From Auriscalpium vulgare (Eukaryota > Basidiomycota > Agaricomycetes > Russulales > Auriscalpiaceae): DNA of 64,000 bases. A program made the translations under genes and the position numbers. How positions within the stretch are numbered: position 1 is the stretch's first letter; each line of letters starts with the position of its first letter. Under the pieces are notes generated by a model, which did no database searches, was not told where the DNA came from, and was given only the letters and a program-made list of their open reading frames with translations. The stretch is from assembly GCA_019915015.1 (NCBI GenBank), contig JAHBBC010000004.1:1860001-1924000 (forward strand). The letters run 5' to 3'. Below are positions 36,750-47,728 of this stretch, piece by piece.

Positions 36750-37397
36750 GTTGAGCTAAAGGAGAATGAGGGAGAAGAGGCAGACCTACGCAGATTCTCT
36801 TAGTCAAGAGAGAGGTCACAAATTCTCAAGGCTGTGGTCGTGGGTCCAAGGAGACCAAAGAGCCATGTGTCAAAAAGGATGCTTGCCAAGGCCAGCTGGT
36901 CCGTGTTTCTTTGGTGTCTGGTTTATTCTCAGCAAATGGTGATAAATGCCCACCGGCACGGAGTCGATCAGGCCCGTCGCCGCACACTCCTCGACGAGGA
37001 ACGAAAGGGAACGAAGTAGGAGTGTACAGTAGCCGTGCCAGCGCTTACCCGGGGCCGCGCGCTTTTCGTTATGTAAGTTTGTTTCCCTCCGGCCCGGGAA
37101 ACTCCAGTGCCAGTGCGTGTCCTGTTGACGGACGTCTACAATCATCATCTCGTCCTGCAGACCCCAATATTGGGTGACATCGGAAGACATGCACTGCGTT
37201 TGATACCATGTAACTGTACATATCTACATGGAGAAGTCATAACAACATGTTCAAAGAACTCGGTGCGCAATTCGTGTAACTGGCCACGTCCGTGGCTCGT
37301 GGCGGAGGAGACGGAAGGCGGGGAGATCTACTTACTACAAAGGTGATATGAGCGTCACTAAATGTTGAACAATAATGCAAAGTCTACGCACGGGCAG
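36750..37397. repeat. Kinase-array spacer (between copies 3 and 4)
   Basis: Related to the other spacers (ATGGTGATAAATGCCCACCG block at about 36936, GACATGCACTG block at about 37186). The piece of dehydrogenase exon present in the neighbouring spacers is deleted here between TCGT and CTGCAG at about 37150. Confidence 0.6.
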
Positions 37398-38686
37398 CTA
37401 TATGGCGTGGCCTTCCGGCAGCGAGTTCAACGAATTGGCGTGCAGGGAGTTGCCGTTGCTGGACTGGATGAGCGACTTGCGCCGCTTGCTTGACCGGGAG
37501 GTATCCGATGGCGTGTCCGAGATATAAGAGCTCGTGCGCTTGGTTCGCGGCTCCCAAGATTCGATTTCAACAGGCTCGCAGCCATCGTCGGCTAGCCATC
37601 CGTCCTTGGCAAGCCAGGTCCCGAATATCTTTAGCAAGGCATCGGATGATTGAAGTGCTTTACGGGCCGCAACAATCTGATCCTCCTTCACAAACTCCTC
37701 GTCAAGATAAAGGGGAGCAAAAAGACGCCTGAGCTCGCCCACAATGTTGGCGCAGGGCTCGGGCAGAGCGTCGCGGAGCATATTGTTCTGAAAAACGGTG
37801 CTCCCAAAGAACGACTTCTTGCCATCACCGCCGACTGCGACTTGGTCTCTTGCGCGAAGACTGTAGTCTTCAAAGACGACACGGACGTTTGCGGAAACAT
37901 TGTCGTTGCCCATCGGGCGATAGAGAACGAGATTGTACGTCAGGACATGGACGAAGGATTCGAGGTCGTCGGAAAGTTCGTGCGGCTTCACTGGGCTGGC
38001 CAATCGCAGTCCCGACAAAAACTGCCATGTCCCCTGGAGTGGCATGAGACTTGGTGACCGAGAAAATAAAATGATCACTCACTGTGCGCCAGTCTTGTCG
38101 CCGACTCTCCTTCTCCAGCTTCCGGATGACCTTGCACAGATCCCAGTCGTTCAAAAGTCCTCTGATGACACCGTCCTCGGTCTTGTAGAAGAAAATGTTC
38201 CCGGTGCTGATATCTCGGTGCAAAACTTCCGCGAGTTCGTAAGCCCTTGCATATGCTGTGGGACGTCAGACACCGTTCAAAATGAATCTCGAAGACACTC
38301 GCACCTTCGGCAGCGTTCCGGATGGCAGCGCACAGATCGCGAGTGCAACTGAACGTTTTCAGCGCGGTCCCGACGACGCCCAAAACAAACCGATAGTGCA
38401 CGTAGGGCAGGAGAGTCTTGTTGTTGAAGCATACGGTCTTGTAATCCGAGTCGTGCGGCCTTATACACTGCGGGCGGCCATCGCTCATCACGTCACCCGC
38501 ACGCAGCGCCGCGATGTGCGGGACGATTTGCTTGGGGCGCAGTCGATAAATCTTTTCTTCCGACTCCAAATCATGGAGAGCGAGCCGCCACGAGTCCTTG
38601 GAGAATGGTTCGTTTCCGGAGGGGCCGTGTTCAACTTCAATGGGAGTGCTCTCAGCGGCGGCTTCCTTCAGGTAAGAGATAAACAA
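37398..38686 (-). pseudogene. FunK1 protein kinase, copy 4: N-terminally shortened, start codon lost
   Basis: Encodes FISYLKEAAAESTPIEVEHG then EPFSKDSWRLALHDLESEEK, a catalytic loop LHRDISTGNIFFY, NDWDL in place of the DFG, GTWQFLSGLRLASPVKPH and an intact tail ending LPEGHAI at 37398. Introns are in the places seen in copy 2. It shares with copies 1 and 3 the loss of roughly 200 N-terminal residues. At the position of the initiator ATG in copy 1 (31630-31632), this copy has TTG (38684-38686). Expression would need another start. Kinase core residues are otherwise present. Confidence 0.82.
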
Positions 38687-39260
38687 GTTGGGCTAAAATG
38701 AAGAGACAGACCTGCGCGGACTCTCTTTAGTCAAGGGGGAGGGCACAAATTCTAGAGGCTGTGGTCGTGCGGGACAATGGAAAAGGAAATCGAAGAGACA
38801 TGCGTCAAAAATGGCAAAGTTGCGTGCCAGCTGGTCCGTGTTTCTTTTGCGTCTGCTACTTAGAGACGCTCAAATTCCTCAGCAAATGGTGATAAATGCC
38901 CACCTGGACGGAATCGATCAGACGGTCAGGGCCGCGCACTCGACGAAGAATGAAGTTGAAAGAAGCGACTAGGAAGCGCCGCCTGATCATGACGGTGCGT
39001 GATAGCAAGGCGAAGTTAGTCTCCGAGGCTGACCTGATTGGCACAGAATGTAGCAAGGCGTGCCACTGGCGCTTACCCGGCGCGCTTTCTTTGTTTCCCT
39101 CCATATCCTGCCGGACGTCTATGATTATTGCTTCGTTGCTAGTACTATGACAGTGTCTCGACGATCGCATCCAATACGCGAATTGCATCGGGGATTGCGA
39201 ACTTCTCGTACTGCAGATTCCAATATCATTGGCTGAGCAGAAGACATGCACAGTGCGATC
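38687..39260. repeat. Kinase-array spacer upstream of copy 4
   Basis: Carries the shared GACAGACCTGCGCGGACTCT block at about 38704 and the ATATCATTGGCTGAG block at about 39224. A small remnant of the dehydrogenase last exon lies inside it. Confidence 0.65.
39145..39216 (-). pseudogene. BCKDHB-like: Remnant of the BCKDHB last exon
   Basis: The minus strand reads LQYEKFAIPDAIRVLDAIVE then TLS and a stop at 39145, closely matching the last exon of the longer fragment at 35444. Similarity ends abruptly at CTGCAG (39211-39216). It shows that the duplicated unit of this array began inside the 3' end of the dehydrogenase gene. Confidence 0.82.
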
Positions 39261-39690
39261 GATCGTTACCAATACTGGGCAACGTTAACAATACATTACG
39301 ATTCCCTGAGTTTACGAAGTTGAATCGTTTACTAGGGGGTTTTTCGAGGTTGTGCCTGCATCTATTCGGTCATGGTCGCCGGGTGCCGGTTTGATCCCCG
39401 GTTTGATTGCCGTTGTCTTTCGGACTTTCCCGACATCCGTTTCGAGTTGTCGCGCCCGCTTCTGCTACTCCGTGGCGCTTGTACACAATATCTGAAGTTC
39501 TATACAGTAACCTGGTCGCATTTGTACATGAGATCGTAGCCCCTGGCTGTCCCACCCGCCTGGACGTATTTGTACACCAGAATGTAGACCCTATTTCTTG
39601 ATTGCGCGAATATCAACCACCTGTTAACTTGTTCAGCTAGCGGCCTATGCAGGGTGCATGCTAACATACTTCCACCTTGCTCCGTTGTCC
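39261..39690. other. Non-coding interval
   Basis: About 430 bp with no supported gene. It marks the distal edge of the kinase array. Confidence 0.4.
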
Positions 39691-40020
39691 TTAATCCCGC
39701 TCCTCCGCCTCGTCTTTATCCTTGCTCTCAACGGCGTCCTGTAGGCCAAGTACTATCCGCTCCATGTTGTCCACCTTTGTCTTGATATCCGCCAGTATGA
39801 GCATCATGCACCGGAATTCGGGCGATTCGCTGAACGCAGGCGCGGTGTTCGTGGACGCTGGACGGTTCATGTCGTCGATCCTCCTCGTCATCTCGTCTAT
39901 CTTGCGCATCAGGGAGCGGACTTCGGCGGAGTCGGTGAACTCCGGGGCGATGTTCGTGGGGACCGTACTAGCTCGGGTATGTCCGCCCTGCTTGCCGGTT
40001 ATCAAAAGAAAGCCGTGCAT
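39691..40020 (-). CDS. Small hypothetical protein with heptad-like repeats
   Basis: Intronless frame of 109 codons, ATG at 40020 and TAA at 39691. Two similar halves, EFTDSAEVRSLMRKIDEMTR and FSESPEFRCMMLILADIKTK, each follow a TNIAP/TNTAP lead, pointing to an internal duplication. The helices look amphipathic, so a short coiled coil is likely. No family recognised. It may be one exon of a larger gene or a remnant. Confidence 0.4.
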   Translation of the reverse strand: MHGFLLITGKQGGHTRASTVPTNIAPEFTDSAEVRSLMRKIDEMTRRIDDMNRPASTNTAPAFSESPEFRCMMLILADIKTKVDNMERIVLGLQDAVESKDKDEAEERD

Positions 40021-40269
40021 GTGATCGGACGTACGTGAGTGCGCGCCCCCTCCTGCGTGTTCCCCTGCTTTCCGGTTGGAGACATTGTTGGGTGCGTCCT
40101 AGTGTACGATTGGAGCGGGTGGTAGAGAGTGGGTGGAAGACGGTGTGTGACGAGGTGCGGCGATCACAGCGCGGGGAAGTGAGAGGCGCCGGTGCTACAT
40201 ATGCGGTGTACGACACGTGATTTGTCTCTGCTTGCGCGTCATCGCATTTACTACCTGTCTCACCTCATC

Positions 40270-40700
40270 TCCCCCGAGCTCTGTGACCAGCCCCCTTCCG
40301 TCCAGAGGACATCCAGGACATGGACCGTCCGGCGTCCCAAAGAAATCGAGCAGGAACTCCAGTTCGAGTTCAAGGAGGAGCTACGCAAAGCAAAGAACGT
40401 GTTGCGGCGGCGCTCGCCCTCGACGTCGCCCGCCCCGGCCGCCAAAGCGCCGAAGGTCTGCATGTCGCTCGCGCTCGCGGCGCTGCTGGTGTACATCGGC
40501 GTCAAGTGCCGCGAACAATATGTACAAGCAGAGCGGCGTGCTACTCGACCTCATCAAGCACAACCGCACGCACCTCGTACGCGTCTACCCGAAGGGCACA
40601 AGGCTTGCGTCCACAAACTACGAGCCGCATCGGTATTGGAGCGCAGGCGCGCAGCTCGTCGCGATCAACTGGCAGACGTGTGGTACGTGGCCTCGACCAT
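40270..40700 (+). pseudogene. Fragment of a phosphoinositide-specific phospholipase C gene
   Basis: Two pieces of PI-PLC lie here in different frames. The X-Y linker and start of Y read EIEQELQFEFKEELRKAKNV and MSLALAALLVYIGVKC. The Y-box reads DLIKHNRTHLVRVYPKGTRL, STNYEPHRYWSAGAQLVAIN and WQTC. In an intact enzyme several tens of residues separate these; here they are nearly adjacent and out of frame, so an internal deletion has occurred. Downstream the sequence turns into the GC-rich tandem repeat. The catalytic X-box and the C2 domain are absent. Confidence 0.72.
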
Positions 40701-40799
40701 GACGTGCTCCGTGTCCTCGACCGGTTCATCTTCGTCGTCTTCACTGCAGGGCACAATCGGCACGCTGCCCACCACGCGACCGCGCCCGGCTCGTGCTAC

Positions 40800-41720
40800 A
40801 GCTGCATCCGCCCCGCTGCCACACCCTCCGCAACCTCCCAGCGCGCCCGCTGCTGCACCACCGTCCCCCCAGCGTGTGCGCCGTCGCCCTAGCAACGCCC
40901 ACGCCGCCCAAGCTCGCCCGCACCGCTCCAGCTCGCCCGCCGCTGCTGCCACACCCTCCGCACCCTCCCAGCGCGTGCGCTGCTGCACCACCGGCCCCTC
41001 AGCGCGCCCGCTGCTGCACCACTGTCCCCCCGGCGTGCGCGCCGTCGCCCTAGCAACGCCCACGCCGCTCCAGCTCGCCCGCACCGCTCCAGCTCGCCCG
41101 CCGCCGCTGCCACACCCTCCGCAACCTCCCAGCGTGCCCGCTGCTGTACCACCGTCACCCTAGCGTGCGCGCCGTCGCCCTAGCAACGCCCACGACGCCC
41201 AAGCTCGCCCGCGCCGCTCCAGCTCGCCCGTGGCTGCTGCCACACCCTCCGCACCCTCCCAGCGCGTGCGCTGCTGCACCACCGGCCCCCCAGCGCGCCC
41301 GCTGCTGCACCACTGTCCCCCCGGCGTGCGCGCCGTCGCCCTAGCAACGCCCACGCCGCTCCAGCTCGCCCGCACCGCTCCAGCTCGCCCGCCGCCGCTG
41401 CCACACCCTCCGCAACCTCCCAGCGTGCCCGCTGCTGTACCACCGTCACCCTAGCGTGCGCGCCGTCGCCCTAGCAACGCCCACGACGCCCAAGCTCGCC
41501 CGCGCCGCTCCAGCTCGCCCGCGGCTGCTGCCACACCCTCCGCACCCTCCCAGCGCGTGCGCTGCTGCACCACCGGCCCCCCAGCGCGCCCGCTGCTGCA
41601 CCACTGTCCCCCCAGCGTGCGCGCCGTCGCCCTAGCAACGCCCACGCCGCTCCAGCTCGCCCGCACCGCTCCAGCTCGCCCGCCGCCGCTGCCACACCCT
41701 CCCAGCGCGCCCGCAGCACC
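40800..41720. repeat. GC-rich minisatellite, 291-bp period, about three copies
   Basis: Landmarks such as GCCGTCGCCCTAGCAACGCC recur, and whole blocks repeat at 291 bp (for example 41166 and 41457). Each unit is itself two similar half-units of about 145 bp. Because 291 is a multiple of three, open frames run through on both strands and give Pro/Ala-rich or Gly/Ala/Arg-rich translations; I regard these as artefacts of the repeat, not proteins. Confidence 0.85.
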
Positions 41721-42213
41721 CCCGGGGCTGCACAGGTGTCAGTGCGGTGCAGCGGCGGGGTGTTCCTCTCTGCGCTGCTCTTACCATCGTCCGTGACATG
41801 GCGAGTACGTACCTATCAGCCGCGCGCCGCGCGCTCACGCTGACCGTTCGGTAGACGTCTTCAACCCCATAACCATCGTCAACACCGCGACGATGCTCGT
41901 CAGCGTCGCCGGCTCGCTCGTCCTCCGGATTTTCCTGCACCCGAATTCCGTAGACCGGTGGCATCAAAACCCGTCACCCCGACAATCTCGAGGAGACCGA
42001 GGTCGTCCTCTTGTATTTCACGCCTGCGCGTTATATATATGATCTTGTACATGTTACCAGCGGTCGTGTGGTTATGATACAGCCCTCGCCGCGCGTTACT
42101 ATACTTTAAAGCCATGCGGCTGCGATCTGCCCCCAATGCGCCCCTTTGCCTTGCCCCGCGCCTTCTTCCCTGGCTGGCCATGAAGGCTAAGCAGCGGACT
42201 TTTCGTCAGTGAG
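41721..42213. other. Short unresolved segment with a membrane-protein-like exon
   Basis: On the plus strand, after a possible acceptor at about 41852, the frame reads VFNPITIVNTATMLVSVAGS then LVLRIFLHP, one hydrophobic helix. It may be part of the damaged gene upstream of the minisatellite. I cannot assign it. Confidence 0.35.
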
Positions 42214-43429
42214 CTAGCGATACGATCGAATTGCATTCCGCACCAGTCCGAACATATCTGGAAGTGCGTGCCATATATCGGCTCTGAGTTGGCCGTTTTG
42301 GCTGATCGTCTCCCTTGCACGACCCCGGCACAGATCCTTGATACCCGATTCACTGAGTACCCAATCTGTCGGCAGCTCGAGAGATGAGAGCCAGTCCGGG
42401 ACGGCAGGGTCTTCGATGCGGCTATTCCACCAGGTGCACGCTACCTGTTCGCATCTGGCGCTGTTTTCAGGATCGCATTCGCACCCGTCGTTGCTGGCCG
42501 CACCCATGCGTTTGATTTTCGCCGAGATAAAGTCCCGCAGCCTGATCTTGCCCAAGATGACGCGTTGCAACTCGTCACTCGTCAAGAGCCCGAGGTCGCG
42601 TTCGTACGCGGCGCCTTCTTCGTCTCCCATGTCGGTCAATGAATCATCGGTGGCACGCGCGAGGTCGTAAAACAGTCCCGGAAGGACGTGAGGGATGTCG
42701 TGTGCAATTGCCAGCCGGATGAATTTGCCTAAAGACGAGGCGTGTCGGCGTTTTGTGATATACATATCGTCAATGCTCGTCCGGCTTACCGGGTTCATAG
42801 TATTTGGGTCGGAATATTCCCTTGTCGTACTCCACTTTGTCCCAGTCTCGCAGCATGTTTGGCCACATCATAGTGAGCGCGTTAACCACCTGCTCTCGTA
42901 TGTCTGTTGCATCGTACTTAGTCGCGAGGGCTAATATGCCGGTGTAGGCGACAGGAAATTTGGGAAAGGGGTTGTCGTAGATTAGGTCGAGGCCATAGTT
43001 CGGCAGGTGCTCACGGAGTTGTCTTCACAGTGTAGTTAGCGGATTTTCCACGCGAAGACGAGGCGGTTACGCGTACTTGGGATGGTACATCGCGTCCAGG
43101 AAGTTCTCAACCTCCTTCGGTCCATCTGCCAACTCCATCACCGGCACTCCTTCGTAGCGTTCCGACGCGCGTTCGAACGTGGCCTGGTCTCCTTCGAACA
43201 GTGTCGCGAATGTGCCGCAGTGGACCGCGAGGACGATCTTGTGCACCCGGTAAAGTACGAATTTGAAGTCAGAAGTTTCGGTGCGTGCTCTCGTGCGGAT
43301 GACGATGTCACCGTCCGGTTGCCATACCGCGCCTTTGATCGCGAACTCCTGTATGAGGGCAGCGTCAAGGCGGATCTTCTGTCGTTTTTTTGGGGGGGCC
43401 TGTACTGAAAGCGGTACTGGTGACGTCAT
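42214..43429 (-). CDS. BTB/POZ-domain protein
   Basis: The ATG at 43429 gives MTSPVPLSVQAPPKKRQKIR, then a BTB fold: DGDIVIRTRARTETSDFKFV, LYRVHKIVLAVHCGTFATLF, PVMELADGPKEVENFLDAMY, and after an intron near 43030-43066 a second half with AYTGILALATKYDATDIREQ and VVNALTMMWPNMLRDWD. After another intron comes an alpha-helical C-terminal part (LGKFIRLAIAHDIPHVLPGL, TSDELQRVILGKIRLRDFIS) with a Cys-rich CECDPENSARCEQVACTWW segment. This layout is common in agaricomycete BTB families with many copies per genome. BTB domains mediate dimerisation and often cullin-3 adaptor roles. The last exon stop at 42214 is my best reading; an additional 3' exon is possible. Confidence 0.78.
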
Positions 43430-46400
43430 TGCTTTAAATTCGAGTGAACAGGGAGATGAGAGGCTATGCGAGGGAGGTGGTGGTTGGGAGAGGGTGTTGA
43501 AGGTGGGTACGTCCGGATCACTCGCGGTCGGGCCGGTCAATTGCGGCGCTATAGCCGCCGAATTTAGCCTGCTACCCCATCTCCCTCGACACGGTTACCG
43601 CCCTTGCACTTCTGGGACTCATGGTGTTTGGGGCCTCTCGTTTTTCGGTCGTCCGAATGGTCCCAATAGTATTTAGATGTACGAGGTACACATGTAGTGG
43701 GCCTCCTCAATCCGTATTCCTTGTAGTATAAGCTCGGCCCGAATGTGCTCCGGCGTTTTTGCAGGCTCTATGGGTTCGCGCGTTTCTACGTATCCATAAG
43801 TGACCAACACGGCGTTGTAAGATATGACCTGCAAAAATGTTAGATTCGACGGTGTATTCAATTGTGGGCGAGTGGGAACATACGGCGTGATCGCCTGCAC
43901 CGTGGTCTTCTTCGTCCGACTGCCCCACTGCGCTGTGTTCCTCTTCGTCAGGCAGCCCTGAGCATTCGGTGGAGTCCGGTACCGTTTCAAGGGAGGGTAA
44001 TGAATCGCGTGGTGAGGTCTGACCATAGTGCCGTAAGACGCGGGTCGTATAGAGATAGCGTTGATCCATCTCACATCGCCGGTATGTTTCACGTCTTGGT
44101 TCTCAACTACAGGCGGGGTGCATAGGCTTCTCTGTCAAGGTGTTTGTCAGTGCTGGCTCATTAACATCATGAGATGGTCTCATACCTCGTGGTGCAGCTC
44201 AGCACCGTATCCGCGGCCGGTGCAGGCGTCTCCGAACGACGACCCATAACGGCGCGTGGGGCTGCCGTTGCTCTGTGCTCGTACGGTTGAATGGCCTTTA
44301 TGCGAACCCTGCGATGACCTTACCTTGGTGCGGATGTTAGAACCGTACGCGTTCGTAGAAGCGTTGCCCGGGTTCAATGTCTGTAGCGGACTTAGTCGTG
44401 CACTGGTGAATGGTGGTCCTCGTACGAATAGCAACTGCGGTATGTCCCAGGGTCGCTTCGTATCTGTCCTGTCAACGCCCCTGCCGTATTCGTCGTCTGC
44501 GCAATGGCCTCGAGATGAGATGCAGAAGAAGCTGCAACGACCTGCGCCCGTATGTCACGATGCGTCGAAACGGAGCTATGGGTACTCACCGAGGAGGAGC
44601 ATCGGTCCTTGAGGTGCAGGGGCTCTGGGCTGTGACGGGTGCCTGCGTTCGTGGGCTTGCTCTTTATCTCGGACATTTTCACATGTGCTTACTCAAGCAT
44701 ACACCGTCGGTGGCGATGTCTCGGCGCTATCGGCGGTCGGACGTTCTCCGATAGCCGTTCGTCACTGCGCGTGCTGCGCATCGTGCGAGGAGTCACTTCC
44801 GGGTGTAATTCGTCCTTCGATATCATGGCGGGGATGGATAAAGACGGAGTTTGTTGTAGTACATGCGCGCTAGGCTATACCGGTGCGACAGCTACTACGT
44901 ATTCAATGTTGGATTGACGCATGTTAGACGAGTCGATGGGCATAAGTGGAAATTGCATACGCCATGCCCATCTGCCGCCATCCGCCGTCCGCACCATCAG
45001 CGCTCGTCTGCGCACGTGGTCGTGATAAGTGGTGGACACACCTTCTACGTGGACGAGGTCCGCTATGAAGTCAACAATGCGTACAATAATAGGGTGGGGG
45101 CGGAGATCAATGCACCCATGGTTATCAAGATCTGGGCACAATAGTTGGTAGTGGGCGTCTCGTACGAGCCTGAGGTAAAGAGGTGGTGGGGGGCAGGAGT
45201 ACCCGCGCGTTCTGCTGCGGTCCATCTGGGTGGGGCTCGCCGTGCCGATATCGTGGTCCATTGCAACGCTGATGACTGCACGGAGGTCCTTATACTATCA
45301 AATAAGCGGAAAAGGTTAGCTTTGCCATGCGCTCGCTTGTGCGGATTGCTCACCCTAGAATGTGGTCAGTTACGCTGGCCTGTGAGTAGGTGCGGTTCGT
45401 GACGTACTGGTCTAGCGTCAAAGCTATCGGAGCCTCGTGCCCTACGGCCTCGACGATCCCGTTGTCGGACGCTCTACCACGGACGATTAAGCAAACGTCC
45501 CCGCGTGGCGTCGGTATACACTCACTGGTCTCCGAGCTCGCCGATGCTTCCTCCGTACAGCCAGATAAGCCCATTGCCCGGGGACGGTGTTCCGAAAACA
45601 TGACAATAGACGCCTTGTACTGTCGACAGCATATCTGAGCCCGGAGTGGTTGCTGGCTGGTGCTGTGCTACGGATGGCATTGTGGCTGCTTAGTGAAAAT
45701 AGACCGCTTGGCGAGCGAGCGACGGCCATGCGCAATTGAATTATGTAATGATCGCATCCCCCGTAACAGGAAGAGCGACGTGGTCTACGTGCATCGGTAG
45801 CAGTGGGTACTGGAGGCGCCAAACGCAATGACCGAGGGAAGGTGACCAAAACAAAACAGGTCTGCGACTGAGGCAGTATTCCGCAGTGCTATCGCCGGGA
45901 CTACCCTCTTCACCGTAGCAGAATGTGACGGTGTCGTTTTCAAAGTCTTGACCCGAATGATGCACGGGTACCGCCTAATGGGTAGGTCCTTTTCGTCTTC
46001 GTCGAGATGGCGTAGCAGCCGGTATTTCTCGCCTCGGACGATGTGCAGGTATCGGGGAGGGGGCGAGATGTGTACAGTGCGCCCTTGGTCTAGAATGCAC
46101 AGTCGAGACCTTGTGGGGTTTGCGCGATTCACTTGATGGTCTTGCGCCGCAAACGCGACGGAGGCCAGTTCATCGAACTGCGTTAGCGTTGTCAGCGCCG
46201 CGTTCGTTATGACTTCGTCGACGTACCCTGGGCGGAGTTAGCGGTCTGTGGGGTGTACCGAGATGCATGCAAGCTCACCATTCGTCGTCGACGTTCTGAG
46301 GCTGCGATTTCCCCGCGAACATATGAACGGTGCGGTACCTGTGGTTGCTGCTGTGGTACGCGGATTTGTAAACGGGAGGGTGTGTGCTTTGACCGGGCAC

Positions 46401-47728
46401 TGACTTCGAATCTACAACGCCGATATGACCTCCCCTTAGCCATATGAGCTTGTCCTCCCGCTCATGTATGCCTGTTGCTTCCAGGTATACCTGCTGGACG
46501 GGCAATGGGATCGCCTGCTCCATGGGCGGTCCATGCGCAGTGCGTCTTGCTCGAGCCAGGGGCCTTCTAGTAGAGTCTGAAGCGCCTAACACCGAGCCAC
46601 CCCTGTCTCACGAAACGTGTGAGGACATATCGAGCACATCATTTGCTGCGTACTCACCTGCCATGGCGTATCTTGCAATGGGTAAAGACGTCAGCGGGGG
46701 GTGCTCTTGACATTCCCTTACAGTCTCACGCCCCCGTCATGCGACGACAGTCACGTGAGTGTATTCCTTAGGGTTCACGGCATTTAAATTGTAGTACGCG
46801 GGCTCTTCGCATGTGCGTATTGTATAGTACCTCGCCCCCCCTATCCTACGCTTAGGCCCCGCGTATTAGCCTGGCTTTGGGCAGAGACGGTCCATTCTGT
46901 TATGAACAGGATGATGCCATAGAGACCGACGGCCCGCGTGTCCAAGTCCTGTGCACCGTTATCAGTGCGCTCGTGATCTACTCGCTGATGTATGATCGAT
47001 CTCGTAAGTTTGGTGGGTGGCTACCATTCATTGCGGTCGTTCGCACCTCTGTTGACGTAGCAGGTTGCGGGGCGGATATAAGGGAGGGCATCGAGCTGTG
47101 AGTGGACGCCGTCGAGTCTGACGCGGTCTCGAGGGTAGGTGTGGAGATGCGGCTGGAGGAAGCGCATGTCTGATAGCGGGGGCGGTAAGCCTTCGTAATG
47201 CGTACTAAGGCCGCTGGCTCACCGCCGTGGCCGTTGCCTCCTCCACGCAATTGCCATAGTTGCCTGTCTCGGGAGCCCCACCGGTTTCCCCCTTGCGTTT
47301 CTGTTAAGAATCATAAAGCGAAGGAGTGGGCGTCACGTACGTGAGCGTTGAGATGGTTCGTGTTGCGCCTTTGTCCGTCGTCTGTACTTGCCGATAGACA
47401 TAGCATCCGCCGAAGTACTGCGGGGGTATGTTACGATGTTGGAGAAAACATTGATAGCCTATACACTCACATTGCTTGAGCCTTGACAGTCCGCGCGTGC
47501 AAGACATGGTCAGGTAGTGCGGGGATTGAATCTGGTCCGTACAGTGCCCGTCGGTATCGTATCGTACGCGGGGAGATGCGGAGTGCGGCCCGTGTGGCCG
47601 ATGGCGTGACCCAGAGCCTTCAAATTTGGCATCAATTGTTCTATAACCGTTACGTATATCGTGCGTCCGTTTGCTCTTAGGTTTTCACGAGAACCATGAA
47701 GTCACTTCCCTCGGCTACGCGTCCACAG
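43430..47728 (-). other. Unresolved multi-exon locus or loci with a duplicated domain
   Basis: About 4.3 kb with many short coding-like frames on the minus strand but no gene model I can complete. Two segments are clearly related to each other. One is at about 45.79-46.13 kb (PPPRYLHIVRGEKYRLLRHL, then RRYPCIIRVK, and WRLQYPLLPMHVDH in another frame). The other is at about 44.9-45.26 kb (PPPLYLRLVRDAHYQLLCPD, RPHPIIVRIVDF, WAWRMQFPLMPIDSS). Other coding-like pieces are QQVYLEATGIHEREDKLIWL at about 46.5 kb and ECIPTPRGDVCLIVRGRASD at about 45.5 kb. I recognise no family. Domain duplication inside one gene, or two tandem degraded genes, would both fit. Confidence 0.35.

Noticed and set aside
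40800..41720. Several overlapping long open frames on both strands.
   Set aside because: They come from a tandem repeat whose 291-bp period is divisible by three; the translations are low-complexity and lack domains.
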